DNA of 64,000 nucleotides, taken from assembly GCA_900556625.1 (NCBI GenBank), contig USPQ01000003.1, positions 6,353 through 70,352 on the forward strand. Reading direction: 5' to 3'. Of the stretch, positions 1-8,163 are shown piece after piece. The notes below the pieces were generated by a model. The model searched no databases, was not told the origin of the DNA, and was given only the letters and a program-made list of their open reading frames with translations. This stretch comes from an uncultured Bacteroides sp. (GTDB lineage: Bacteria > Bacteroidota > Bacteroidia > Bacteroidales > Bacteroidaceae). Positions within the stretch are counted from its first letter, which is position 1; each line of letters starts with the position of its first letter. Position numbers and translations under genes: made by a program.

Positions 1-1595
1 CTCAAGATAAAAATAAAAAGAAATAGCACGCTCAATGACATAACCACTGTTGCATTGGAACGCCGGATAGAATCATGAGACAACTCCCTACCAAACACCT
101 CGACACGCTCCGTACCACGCAACACAGCTACGAGATTGAGAACAACTACCGCAAAGGCATTCACTTTGACACCACCGGCAGTAGACTGCGCCCCACCTCC
201 AATCCACATCAACACCAGATAAACCAACAACGTCTGTACACTCAGAGAGGCCAAATCGACACTGCTGAAACCGGCGGTTCGCGGACAAGTGGCATTAAAG
301 AATGCCTGCGTCCATTTATCTGCAACAGGCATCCCCGCAAACGAAGCATTCCATTCGAAAGCGGCAATCGCCAATGTACCGATTACCAAAAGCAGAAAAG
401 TCATTATCAGCACAATCTTCGTATTCAAATTATAAAGATGATGCACCTTGTGCCTTTCCAACTTACGGGTACGGATAAACCTCCAGAAATGACGCAGATG
501 ATATAGAACGATATCCTTGAAGTTAACCAAAATAGGGAAACCGATCCCACCCAGAATAATCAAAAAGGAAACAGAGACAAACAACCAGTTATGATTGGTC
601 ATCACCATCGGATTCCCCAAATTGCCGGAAAGCGTAGAGAACCCGGCATTACAGAAAGCCGAAATGGAATGAAAAGCAGCAAAAGCCAGTTCCTCATCCA
701 GATTCATCCCCAATGTACCATGAATACTGAACCAGATAGCGACCATACCGATTCCTTCAATCACCAATGTAAAGCCCAATATATATAATAAGGTAGACAA
801 CAAAGAACCCAATGAATTGGAACTGACCATATCCCGGACAACCAACTGATTATAAAGAGAGGTATTTCCCATAAAGAACATCGCAAAGAAACTCGTTAAT
901 GTCATCACTCCCAAACCACCGATTTGAATCAGCAAGATTATAACAACGAGCCCTCCTGTCGTAAATGTAGTCGACACATCCACCGGTACTAGCCCCGTCA
1001 CACACACCGCACTCGTAGCCGTAAACAGCGAATCGACCCAAGTAATGCCATTCACCGTACACTTTGGCAACATCAATAATCCCGTGCCAATAAGAATGAT
1101 AGCCAGAAAACTGACTGCCAATATCAAAGACGGGTTGGTACGCCGCCCCAACAGACGTACCAATCCGTTGGACAGATTCAATAAAGAAAAGACCAGCAAT
1201 AATATCAAATGGTAAAATTTGCCATCCAAGAACTCCCAGAACTGCAAGATAGCTCCTTCCTCCTCCGGACGATGAAAAATGACAGGTATCAAAGTCAGGT
1301 ACAACAGCCCGCTCAATATCCAGGCCAATTTCCGATATTGCTTTTTAGTGCTCCTATATTCAAGCGAAATATGCAACGTTACATCAATCAGAAAGATAAT
1401 CCATACAGCCTTATACAGAACTTGTATTTTCGCAATTTCATCTACCGACAACGGAAAGCCGTGTTCATAAATCACTCCGACAATTAGCGTAAGAGACGCT
1501 AAATAAGTTAAAGCCTCCACTAAGCCCAGTATAATTCGTATATAAGGTTTTAGCAGTTTATTCTGATATAACAGGAATTTATGATAAATCTTCAT
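1..1595 (-). CDS. trkH: TrkH-type potassium uptake channel subunit (C terminus beyond window)
   Basis: Reading the complement from an ATG at 1595 gives an open frame to the left edge, about 531 codons without a stop. It is a polytopic inner-membrane protein of the TrkH/KtrB family, the pore subunit for K+ uptake, which normally works with a cytoplasmic TrkA regulator. Visible pore motifs are CVTGLVPVD, a CNAGFSTL segment, and CPRTAGFSSVD followed by WIGGGAQSTAGG. I checked the frame at several points (around 1201-1260, 901-960, 541-600, 181-300) and saw no frameshift. The next upstream in-frame ATG is blocked by a stop, so 1595 is the start. The gene is truncated only by the window edge. It is divergent from the trpB2 gene. 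Confidence 0.93.
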   Translation of the reverse strand, partial: MKIYHKFLLYQNKLLKPYIRIILGLVEALTYLASLTLIVGVIYEHGFPLSVDEIAKIQVLYKAVWIIFLIDVTLHISLEYRSTKKQYRKLAWILSGLLYLTLIPVIFHRPEEEGAILQFWEFLDGKFYHLILLLVFSLLNLSNGLVRLLGRRTNPSLILAVSFLAIILIGTGLLMLPKCTVNGITWVDSLFTATSAVCVTGLVPVDVSTTFTTGGLVVIILLIQIGGLGVMTLTSFFAMFFMGNTSLYNQLVVRDMVSSNSLGSLLSTLLYILGFTLVIEGIGMVAIWFSIHGTLGMNLDEELAFAAFHSISAFCNAGFSTLSGNLGNPMVMTNHNWLFVSVSFLIILGGIGFPILVNFKDIVLYHLRHFWRFIRTRKLERHKVHHLYNLNTKIVLIMTFLLLVIGTLAIAAFEWNASFAGMPVADKWTQAFFNATCPRTAGFSSVDLASLSVQTLLVYLVLMWIGGGAQSTAGGVKVNAFAVVVLNLVAVLRGTERVEVFGRELSHDSIRRSNATVVMSLSVLFLFIFIL

Positions 1596-1618
1596 ATCAT
1601 ATTTTTTATAACGTCGTG

Positions 1619-1626
1619 CAAACTTA
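1619..1626 (-). promoter_or_regulatory. Bacteroides -7 box for trkH
   Basis: The complement reads TAAGTTTG, matching the TAnnTTTG -7 consensus, 24 bases before the trkH ATG. A second match (TAAATTTG) lies further upstream at 1661-1668. No clear -33 element was identified. Confidence 0.45.
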
Positions 1627-1690
1627 ATTAAAATAACAATCAAAACCGATTCTTTGTTGACAAATTTATCTGAATATTAAAAATTTTGCC

Positions 1691-1698
1691 TACTTTTG
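1691..1698 (+). promoter_or_regulatory. Bacteroides -7 box for trpB2
   Basis: TACTTTTG matches TAnnTTTG and lies 29 bases before the ATG at 1727. The intergenic region 1596-1726 therefore looks like a divergent promoter pair. Confidence 0.5.
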
Positions 1699-1726
1699 GC
1701 AGCAGATAATTAAAAACCACAATATT

Positions 1727-3097
1727 ATGAGTGACAAAAGAAAACGGTATATCCTACCGGAAGAAGAAATTCCACATTACTGGTACAACATCCAGGCTGA
1801 TATGGTAAACAAGCCAATGCCACCGTTGCACCCGAAAACTAAACAACCACTAAAAGCAGAAGATCTCTATCCTATCTTTGCGGAAGAGTTATGCAGACAG
1901 GAATTGAATCAGACCGACGCTTGGATTGAAATACCGGAGGAAGTACGCGAAATGTACAAATATTACCGCAGCACACCGTTAGTCCGTGCATACGGATTGG
2001 AAAAAGCACTCGGTACTCCGGCTCATATCTATTTCAAAAACGAAAGTGTAAGTCCCATCGGTTCTCACAAATTGAATTCCGCATTGGCACAAGCATACTA
2101 TTGCAAGCAGGAAGGCGTAACCAATATCACTACCGAAACAGGTGCCGGACAATGGGGAGCAGCTCTTTCCTACGCGGCAAAAGTCTTCGGTTTGGAAGCG
2201 GCCGTTTATCAAGTAAAGATCAGTTATGAGCAAAAGCCCTACCGCCGTAGCATCATGCAGACGTTCGGAGCACAGGTTACTCCTTCTCCATCCATGTCTA
2301 CCCGTGCCGGTAAAGATATTCTGACCGCCCACCCCAACTATCAAGGTTCATTAGGAACAGCTATTTCCGAAGCTATCGAACTGGCACAAATGACTCCCAA
2401 CTGTAAATACACGCTTGGGTCGGTACTTAGCCACGTCACCCTTCACCAGACCATCATCGGTCTGGAGGCCGAAAAACAAATGGAGATGGCAGGTGAATAC
2501 CCGGATATCGTGATCGGGTGTTTCGGAGGAGGTTCCAACTTTGGTGGTATCTCTTTCCCGTTCATGCGTCATAACATACTGGAAGGAAAGAAAACCCGTT
2601 TCGTGGCAGCCGAACCCGCTTCATGCCCTAAACTGACACGCGGTAAATTCCAATATGACTTCGGTGACGAAGCCGGATATACTCCGCTCCTTCCGATGTT
2701 TACATTAGGACATAATTTTGCTCCGGCGCATATCCATGCCGGTGGTCTTCGTTATCATGGCGCAGGTGTGATTGTTTCACAATTGCTCAAAGACAAATTG
2801 ATGGAAGCGGTAGATATCCAACAGCTGGAATCATTCGAAGCCGGTTGCCTGTTCGCACAAGCAGAAGGTATCATTCCGGCTCCCGAATCCTGCCACGCCA
2901 TTGCAGCTGCTATTCGTGAAGCTAACCAATGTAAGGAAACAGGGGAAGAAAAAGTTATCCTGTTCAACCTTTCCGGACACGGTCTGATCGATATGGCTTC
3001 ATACGACAAGTATCTGGCAGGTGATTTGGTCAACTATTCATTGACGGATGAAGATATTCAAAAGAATCTGGACGAAATCGGAAATTTAGAAAAATAA
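1727..3097 (+). CDS. trpB: Tryptophan synthase beta chain, TrpB2 type
   Basis: PLP-dependent enzyme that joins indole and serine to make tryptophan. The 456-residue length and the N-terminal block (PEEEIPHYWYNIQADM) are typical of the TrpB2 subgroup, often encoded alone rather than beside trpA. The PLP lysine is K115 in the motif IGSHKLNSA. The phosphate-binding glycine run is GCFGGGSNFGG, and the C-terminal NLSGHG motif is present. No trpA or other trp gene is nearby, so it may serve indole salvage or a serine deaminase side role (inference). It has its own promoter and a clear terminator, so it is probably monocistronic. Confidence 0.95.
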   Translation: MSDKRKRYILPEEEIPHYWYNIQADMVNKPMPPLHPKTKQPLKAEDLYPIFAEELCRQELNQTDAWIEIPEEVREMYKYYRSTPLVRAYGLEKALGTPAHIYFKNESVSPIGSHKLNSALAQAYYCKQEGVTNITTETGAGQWGAALSYAAKVFGLEAAVYQVKISYEQKPYRRSIMQTFGAQVTPSPSMSTRAGKDILTAHPNYQGSLGTAISEAIELAQMTPNCKYTLGSVLSHVTLHQTIIGLEAEKQMEMAGEYPDIVIGCFGGGSNFGGISFPFMRHNILEGKKTRFVAAEPASCPKLTRGKFQYDFGDEAGYTPLLPMFTLGHNFAPAHIHAGGLRYHGAGVIVSQLLKDKLMEAVDIQQLESFEAGCLFAQAEGIIPAPESCHAIAAAIREANQCKETGEEKVILFNLSGHGLIDMASYDKYLAGDLVNYSLTDEDIQKNLDEIGNLEK

Positions 3098-3120
3098 TAA
3101 GATTTTTAAATCATACAAAT

Positions 3121-3152
3121 AAGCCTGGAATCATTTCCGGGTTTATTTTTTC
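3121..3152 (+). terminator. Rho-independent terminator after trpB2
   Basis: CCTGGAA at 3124-3130 pairs with TTCCGGG at 3135-3141 (one T-G wobble) around a TCAT loop. Flanking AA/TT extends the stem, and a T-rich tract follows (GTTTATTTTTTC). Confidence 0.8.
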
Positions 3153-3186
3153 TATCTTTCATTATACCGTATATAAAAGATTTTAC

Positions 3187-3194
3187 TACCTTTG
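3187..3194 (+). promoter_or_regulatory. Bacteroides -7 box for the HTCS gene
   Basis: TACCTTTG, 28 bases before the ATG at 3223. Confidence 0.55.
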
Positions 3195-3222
3195 AAGCCA
3201 TTATTAATCTTATGACCTAATA

Positions 3223-6200
3223 ATGAGCAACCTTAAAAATATAGTCATTTGCCTGCTATTTCTGTGTTTAGGTACCCATTCCGCTTTTTCGGAAATACCG
3301 GAACCTATCAACTTCTCTTACATCTCCATCAATGAAGGATTGTCACAAAGCACTGTATTCGCCATCGATCAGGACAAACGGGGCAATATGTGGTTTGCCA
3401 CTTATGATGGGGTAAACAAATATGATGGATACGCATTCACGGTTTATCAGCACAATGAAGATGATCCTAACAGCATTGCCAATGACATTTCAAGAATTGT
3501 CAAGACCGATAGTCAGGGACGGGTTTGGATAGGAACACGAGACGGTCTATCTTATTATGATGAAGAAAAAGACCAATTCAAGAACTTTTTCTATGAAAAA
3601 AAGGGCAAACGGCAACAGGTCAACGGCATCGCAGAAATCTCTCCTGAGCAATTGTTGGTAAGCACACAGGAAGGTCTGATCATGTTCGACTGCAAAGAAT
3701 CCAAGTTTGTAGAAGATGCTTTCAGCACTGCCATGCACAAAATCATAGCTTCCGCTCTTTACCGGCATGGTGACATAATCTATATCGGTACGATGGAAGA
3801 CGGACTTTACAGTTATTCCGTCACTCAAAAAAATCTGGAGAAAGTGACTCCTATACTGGATACCAAGCGGATTCAGGCTATTTTACAGCAATCTCCCACC
3901 CGAATATGGATAGCCACCGAAGGGGCAGGCTTATTATTGCTCAATCCGAAAACTAAAGAACTAAAGACATACCTCCATTCCTCCTCTGATCCGAAAAGTA
4001 TAAGTTCCAATTACATACGTTCTCTGGCATTGGATTCACAAAACCGTCTATGGATAGGAACTTTCAATGATTTGAATATTTATCACGAAGCCAGTGACTC
4101 GTTCGTTTCATATAGCAGCAGTCCGGTAGAAAGCGGCAGCCTTTCGCAACGTTCCGTCCGAAGTATTTTTATGGATTCACAGGGAGGAATGTGGCTTGGC
4201 ACCTACTTTGGCGGTCTCAACTATTACCATCCCATCCGAAACCGATTCAAGAATATACAGCGCATCCCATATAAGAACTCATTGAGTGACAATGTAGTAA
4301 GCTGTATTGTAGAAGACAAGGACAAGAATCTGTGGATAGGAACCAATGACGGCGGATTGAATCTATACAACACCAAGACACAACATTTCACCCATTACGC
4401 CTTGCAAGAAAACGAGCGTGAAATCGGTATCGGTTCCAACAATATCAAAGCTGTATATGTGGATGAAGAAAAATCATTGGTATATATAGGTACACACGCC
4501 GGAGGATTGAACGTCCTACACCGTAACAGTGGACGGATGGAAAGTTTCAATCAGCTGAACAGCGAGCTTGTCAATGAGAATGTATATGCCATCCTTCCCG
4601 ACAAAGACGGTAATCTCTTATTGGGAACACTCAGCGCTTTAGTCCGTTTCAATCCGAAAGAACGCAGTTTTACAACCATAGAAAAAGAGAAAGACGGCAC
4701 GCCTTTCACTTCTCAACGAATCACAATCTTATTCAGGGATTCCCACAAACGACTTTGGATTGGCGGTGAAGAGGGTATATCAGTCTTTCAACAGGAAGGA
4801 CCGGAAATACAGAAAGTTACGATACTACCTGAATCATCAGTTACAAAGTTATTTACCAATTGCATTTACGAGGCTTCCAATGGTATTATCTGGATAGGCA
4901 CACGTGAAGGAGTCTATTGCTTTAATGAGGAAGAAAAAACAATCAAACGATACACAACAATTAATGGACTGCCCAATAATGTGGTCTACGGCATACTGGA
5001 AGATACTTTCGGACGACTTTGGCTGAGTACCAATCGTGGTATTTCCTGTTTCAATCCGGAAACGGAAAAGTTCCGTAACTTTACAGAATCGGATGGATTA
5101 CAAAGTAATCAATTCAACTCCTCCTCCTACTGCCGCACTTCCAACGGGCAAATGTACTTTGGTGGTATCAATGGTATCACTACTTTCCGTCCGGAATTGT
5201 TGCTGGACAATCCATACACTCCGCCGGTAGTAATAACCAAGCTACAGCTATTTAATAAAACGGTCCGTCCGGACGATGAAACAGGCATATTGACTAAAAA
5301 CATCAGTGAAACTGAAAGTATCACACTGAAATCCTGGCAAACAGCTTTCACCATTGAGTTCGTCGTATCCAATTATATTTCAGGACAACATAATACTTTC
5401 GCTTACAAGCTGGAAGGATACGATAAAGAATGGTATTATCTGACAGACAAACGTAGTGTTTCCTACTCTAATCTGCCACAAGGGACTTATCATTTCATGG
5501 TAAAAGCCGCCAATAGTGACGGTAAATGGAACACTATCCCAACTGTACTCGAGATTATCGTACTTCCGATATGGTATAAAACATGGTGGGCTATTCTTCT
5601 TTTTCTAGCCACTTTTATCGGCTTCATCACTTTCGTTTTCCGTTTCTTCTGGATGCGCAAAAGCATGGAAGCTGAACTGGAAATAGAACGCAGAGACAAA
5701 GAACATCAGGAGGAAATCAACCAGATGAAAATGCGTTTCTTCATCAATATCTCCCATGAACTTCGTACCCCATTGACTCTTATCCTGGCTCCTCTGCAGG
5801 ATATCATCAATAAGATAAGCGATCGTTGGACACGAAACCAATTGGAATATATCCAACGAAACGCTAATCGTCTGCTACACCTTGTCAATCAGTTGATGGA
5901 TTATCGCCGTGCCGAACTCGGAGTATTCGAATTAAAAGCCAAGAAAGCGAACGCTTACCAACTGATACAAGAAAATTTTTTGTTTTATGATAAACTGGCA
6001 CGCCACAAAAAGATAACTTATACTCTCCACTCCGATCTGGAAGATAAAGAGGTACTTTTTGATCCTAATTATCTGGAATTGATAGTAAACAACCTGCTTT
6101 CGAATGCTTTCAAATATACAGAAAGCGGGCAAAGCATTACTGTCACGTTGAAGGAAGAAAATAATTATCTAGTGTTGCAAGTCAGTGATACCGGTATCGG

Positions 6201-7284
6201 TATTCCTATCAATAAACAGGGAAAAATATTCGAGCGTTTCTACCAGATCGAAAGTGAACATGTAGGAAGTGGTATCGGACTTTCATTGATACAACGTCTG
6301 GTCGAACTACATCACGGACATATCGAACTGGATAGCGAAGAAGGAAAAGGAAGTACGTTCTCCGTCTATCTGCCACAGGATATAAGTATCTACAAGCCCT
6401 CCGAACTGGCTGCTAACGGCAATAAGAGCGAGGAGGAACAGGTATATTCCACCAATTCCAAAGAAATGTATTTCATCGACACGGAAAAGGTGGAGAATGA
6501 AGCTATAGAATCCGGTGACAAAAAGCGAGGAACCATTCTCATCGTAGAAGACAACAATGAAATCCGGCACTATCTAAGTAGCGGGCTTGCCGAACTGTTC
6601 AATATATTAGAGGCAGGAAATGGCGAAGAAGCATTAGAGAAATTGAAAGGAAATGAGGTAGATATTATCGTGACTGATGTGATGATGCCTGTTATGGATG
6701 GTATCAAGTTATGCAAAAATGTGAAACAGAACATTCCGACCTGTCACATTCCGGTAATTATGTTATCAGCCAAAAGCGAAACAAAAGACCAGATGGAAGG
6801 TCTGCAAATGGGTGCGGACGACTACATCCCCAAACCTTTCTCTCTTTCGATCCTGACCACGAAGATACAAAATATGATGCGTACACGCAGACGTATGCTT
6901 GAACGTTATTCCAAGTCTTTGGAAGTAGAACCCGAAAAGATCACGTTTAATGCCATGGACGAGGCTTTGCTTAAACGTGCCGTAAGTATTGTAGAAAAGA
7001 ATATGGACAATATCGAGTTCTCCACCGATGAGTTTGCCAGAGAAATGAACATGAGCCGCTCCAACCTGCACTTGAAACTGAAAGCGATTACCGGTGAATC
7101 CACGATCGACTTTATACGTAAGATTCGTTTCAACGAAGCTGCCAAACTATTGAAAGACGGACGTTATACCGTAGCGGAAGTCAGTACAATGGTAGGATTC
7201 AATACCCCGTCTTACTTTGCTACAAGTTTCAAGAAATATTTTGGATACCTTCCGACAGAATACATTAAGAGGACAAAAGGATAA
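3223..7284 (+). CDS. Hybrid two-component system regulator (HTCS) of the heparin/heparan sulfate locus
   Basis: 1353-residue one-protein signalling system. In order: signal peptide (1-24); periplasmic beta-propeller repeats with WIGT/WFAT-type blades (about 30-690); a Y_Y_Y domain (about 700-785); a membrane helix (about 787-810); histidine kinase with phospho-acceptor H845 in NISHELRTPL and an ATPase domain (NNLLSNAFKYT, DTGIGIP, GSGIGLSL); a receiver domain with phospho-acceptor D1152 in VTDVMMPVMDG; and a C-terminal AraC-type helix-turn-helix (SRSNLHLKLKAITGES). HTCS proteins sense oligosaccharides in the periplasm and activate the adjacent PUL. Its position at the left end of this PUL matches BT4663 of B. 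thetaiotaomicron (from memory). The next PUL gene is 880 bases downstream, so it is transcribed separately. Confidence 0.95.
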   Translation: MSNLKNIVICLLFLCLGTHSAFSEIPEPINFSYISINEGLSQSTVFAIDQDKRGNMWFATYDGVNKYDGYAFTVYQHNEDDPNSIANDISRIVKTDSQGRVWIGTRDGLSYYDEEKDQFKNFFYEKKGKRQQVNGIAEISPEQLLVSTQEGLIMFDCKESKFVEDAFSTAMHKIIASALYRHGDIIYIGTMEDGLYSYSVTQKNLEKVTPILDTKRIQAILQQSPTRIWIATEGAGLLLLNPKTKELKTYLHSSSDPKSISSNYIRSLALDSQNRLWIGTFNDLNIYHEASDSFVSYSSSPVESGSLSQRSVRSIFMDSQGGMWLGTYFGGLNYYHPIRNRFKNIQRIPYKNSLSDNVVSCIVEDKDKNLWIGTNDGGLNLYNTKTQHFTHYALQENEREIGIGSNNIKAVYVDEEKSLVYIGTHAGGLNVLHRNSGRMESFNQLNSELVNENVYAILPDKDGNLLLGTLSALVRFNPKERSFTTIEKEKDGTPFTSQRITILFRDSHKRLWIGGEEGISVFQQEGPEIQKVTILPESSVTKLFTNCIYEASNGIIWIGTREGVYCFNEEEKTIKRYTTINGLPNNVVYGILEDTFGRLWLSTNRGISCFNPETEKFRNFTESDGLQSNQFNSSSYCRTSNGQMYFGGINGITTFRPELLLDNPYTPPVVITKLQLFNKTVRPDDETGILTKNISETESITLKSWQTAFTIEFVVSNYISGQHNTFAYKLEGYDKEWYYLTDKRSVSYSNLPQGTYHFMVKAANSDGKWNTIPTVLEIIVLPIWYKTWWAILLFLATFIGFITFVFRFFWMRKSMEAELEIERRDKEHQEEINQMKMRFFINISHELRTPLTLILAPLQDIINKISDRWTRNQLEYIQRNANRLLHLVNQLMDYRRAELGVFELKAKKANAYQLIQENFLFYDKLARHKKITYTLHSDLEDKEVLFDPNYLELIVNNLLSNAFKYTESGQSITVTLKEENNYLVLQVSDTGIGIPINKQGKIFERFYQIESEHVGSGIGLSLIQRLVELHHGHIELDSEEGKGSTFSVYLPQDISIYKPSELAANGNKSEEEQVYSTNSKEMYFIDTEKVENEAIESGDKKRGTILIVEDNNEIRHYLSSGLAELFNILEAGNGEEALEKLKGNEVDIIVTDVMMPVMDGIKLCKNVKQNIPTCHIPVIMLSAKSETKDQMEGLQMGADDYIPKPFSLSILTTKIQNMMRTRRRMLERYSKSLEVEPEKITFNAMDEALLKRAVSIVEKNMDNIEFSTDEFAREMNMSRSNLHLKLKAITGESTIDFIRKIRFNEAAKLLKDGRYTVAEVSTMVGFNTPSYFATSFKKYFGYLPTEYIKRTKG

Positions 7285-7338
7285 GTCCGAATCCAAAAAT
7301 GCTCGAAATTTGTTCTCAGATAAATGGAGGAAGCAATA

Positions 7339-7615
7339 TGATAGAAAGAGCATTACAACAAACCATTCATGAGTTCCTCGTTCGACTTAGCCAATAAAGT
7401 AAATGAGCCTCTTACCGGAAGAAAATGGGAATATAGTTACACATCCCGGTTCGGAAAGTGAAATTCTGAAGTTACTATCAGACAGCTACCTATATAAAGA
7501 TATTTTAGATTGGGGACACATCAAAAAGGCAGACAAGATTGTAAAACTCCTTCAAGCACTGGCTTTTCAAATAGGCTCTGAAGTCTCTTATAATAAATTA
7601 CTCCGGAGAATATAG
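7339..7615 (+). pseudogene. Remnant of a DUF4143-type AAA ATPase
   Basis: An open frame at 7403-7615 (70 codons) contains THPGSESEILKLLSDSYLYK and a KIVKLLQALAFQIGSEVSYN segment. These are typical of the mid-to-C-terminal region of the widespread Bacteroides AAA ATPase/DUF4143 family. The ATPase core with Walker A and the rest of the C-terminal half are missing. Just upstream, another frame from 7339 reads MIERALQQTIHEFLVRLSQ and then stops. The fragment is far shorter than the family (about 370-400 residues), so I call it a decayed remnant, not a functional gene. Confidence 0.6.
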
Positions 7616-8105
7616 AAGATTTTTTATTATAAAACAGCAATATGAACCTCTCTTTCATCGCCTGTGACATTTTTGTAGTTATTCTAAGTATTATAGGGGG
7701 AAATACAAAAATGTTGCAATCCTCATTATCAAAGGTTTAAGTCCAAAAGCAGGGGTAAAATAGAATAAGTTTACAAAAAACAACAGGATGTTTTCGCTTT
7801 TTTCCAAGAGAAAAGTGCATTTTTTCATTAGTGCATTACAGTTGTGTAACCGATAAGTTACACTTGTCTTTCCATATGGTTACACAACAGCAACCAGTCG
7901 ATTACTCAACTCCAACTCATTAACTCTATCAGACGAACTTATCAAAAGACCAAGATGTTTTGCATAATACAAGTAGACGAGATTATTAATACTACAGCAC
8001 AATTTTACAAAATGCAACGGCCTTTTCCACGTATCAAACAGGAACATTGCACAAAATTGAAATACTATTCAATAAAATTATCCATAATCAGGCTACTTTA
8101 CTCCA
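7616..8105 (+). other. Non-coding upstream region of the PUL with a GTTACAC inverted-repeat cluster
   Basis: I found no convincing gene here; a 65-codon open frame starting at 7955 resembles nothing I recognise. At 7841-7888 there are three copies of one short word: GTGTAAC (7844-7850) and GTTACAC (7857-7863) form an inverted pair with a 6-base spacer, and GTTGTGTAACC (7841-7851) is the perfect reverse complement of GGTTACACAAC (7878-7888). This arrangement could be an operator for the locus regulator, though it is some 220-260 bases upstream of the -7 box. Confidence 0.5.
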
Positions 8106-8113
8106 TATATTTG
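8106..8113 (+). promoter_or_regulatory. Bacteroides -7 box for the first PL12 gene
   Basis: TATATTTG fits TAnnTTTG, 50 bases upstream of the preferred ATG at 8164. Confidence 0.5.
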
Positions 8114-8163
8114 CAGAGAAATAAATCAGTACTCAGAAATTGCGTAAACTAATAATTAATACT

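Noticed and set aside
1..1487. Several short plus-strand open frames (75-506, 591-788, 1209-1487)
   Set aside because: They are antisense to the intact trkH frame, which was verified at several points.
7955..8152. 65-codon open frame before the first lyase
   Set aside because: It overlaps the -7 promoter box, has no recognisable composition of a protein and ends in the next gene's leader.
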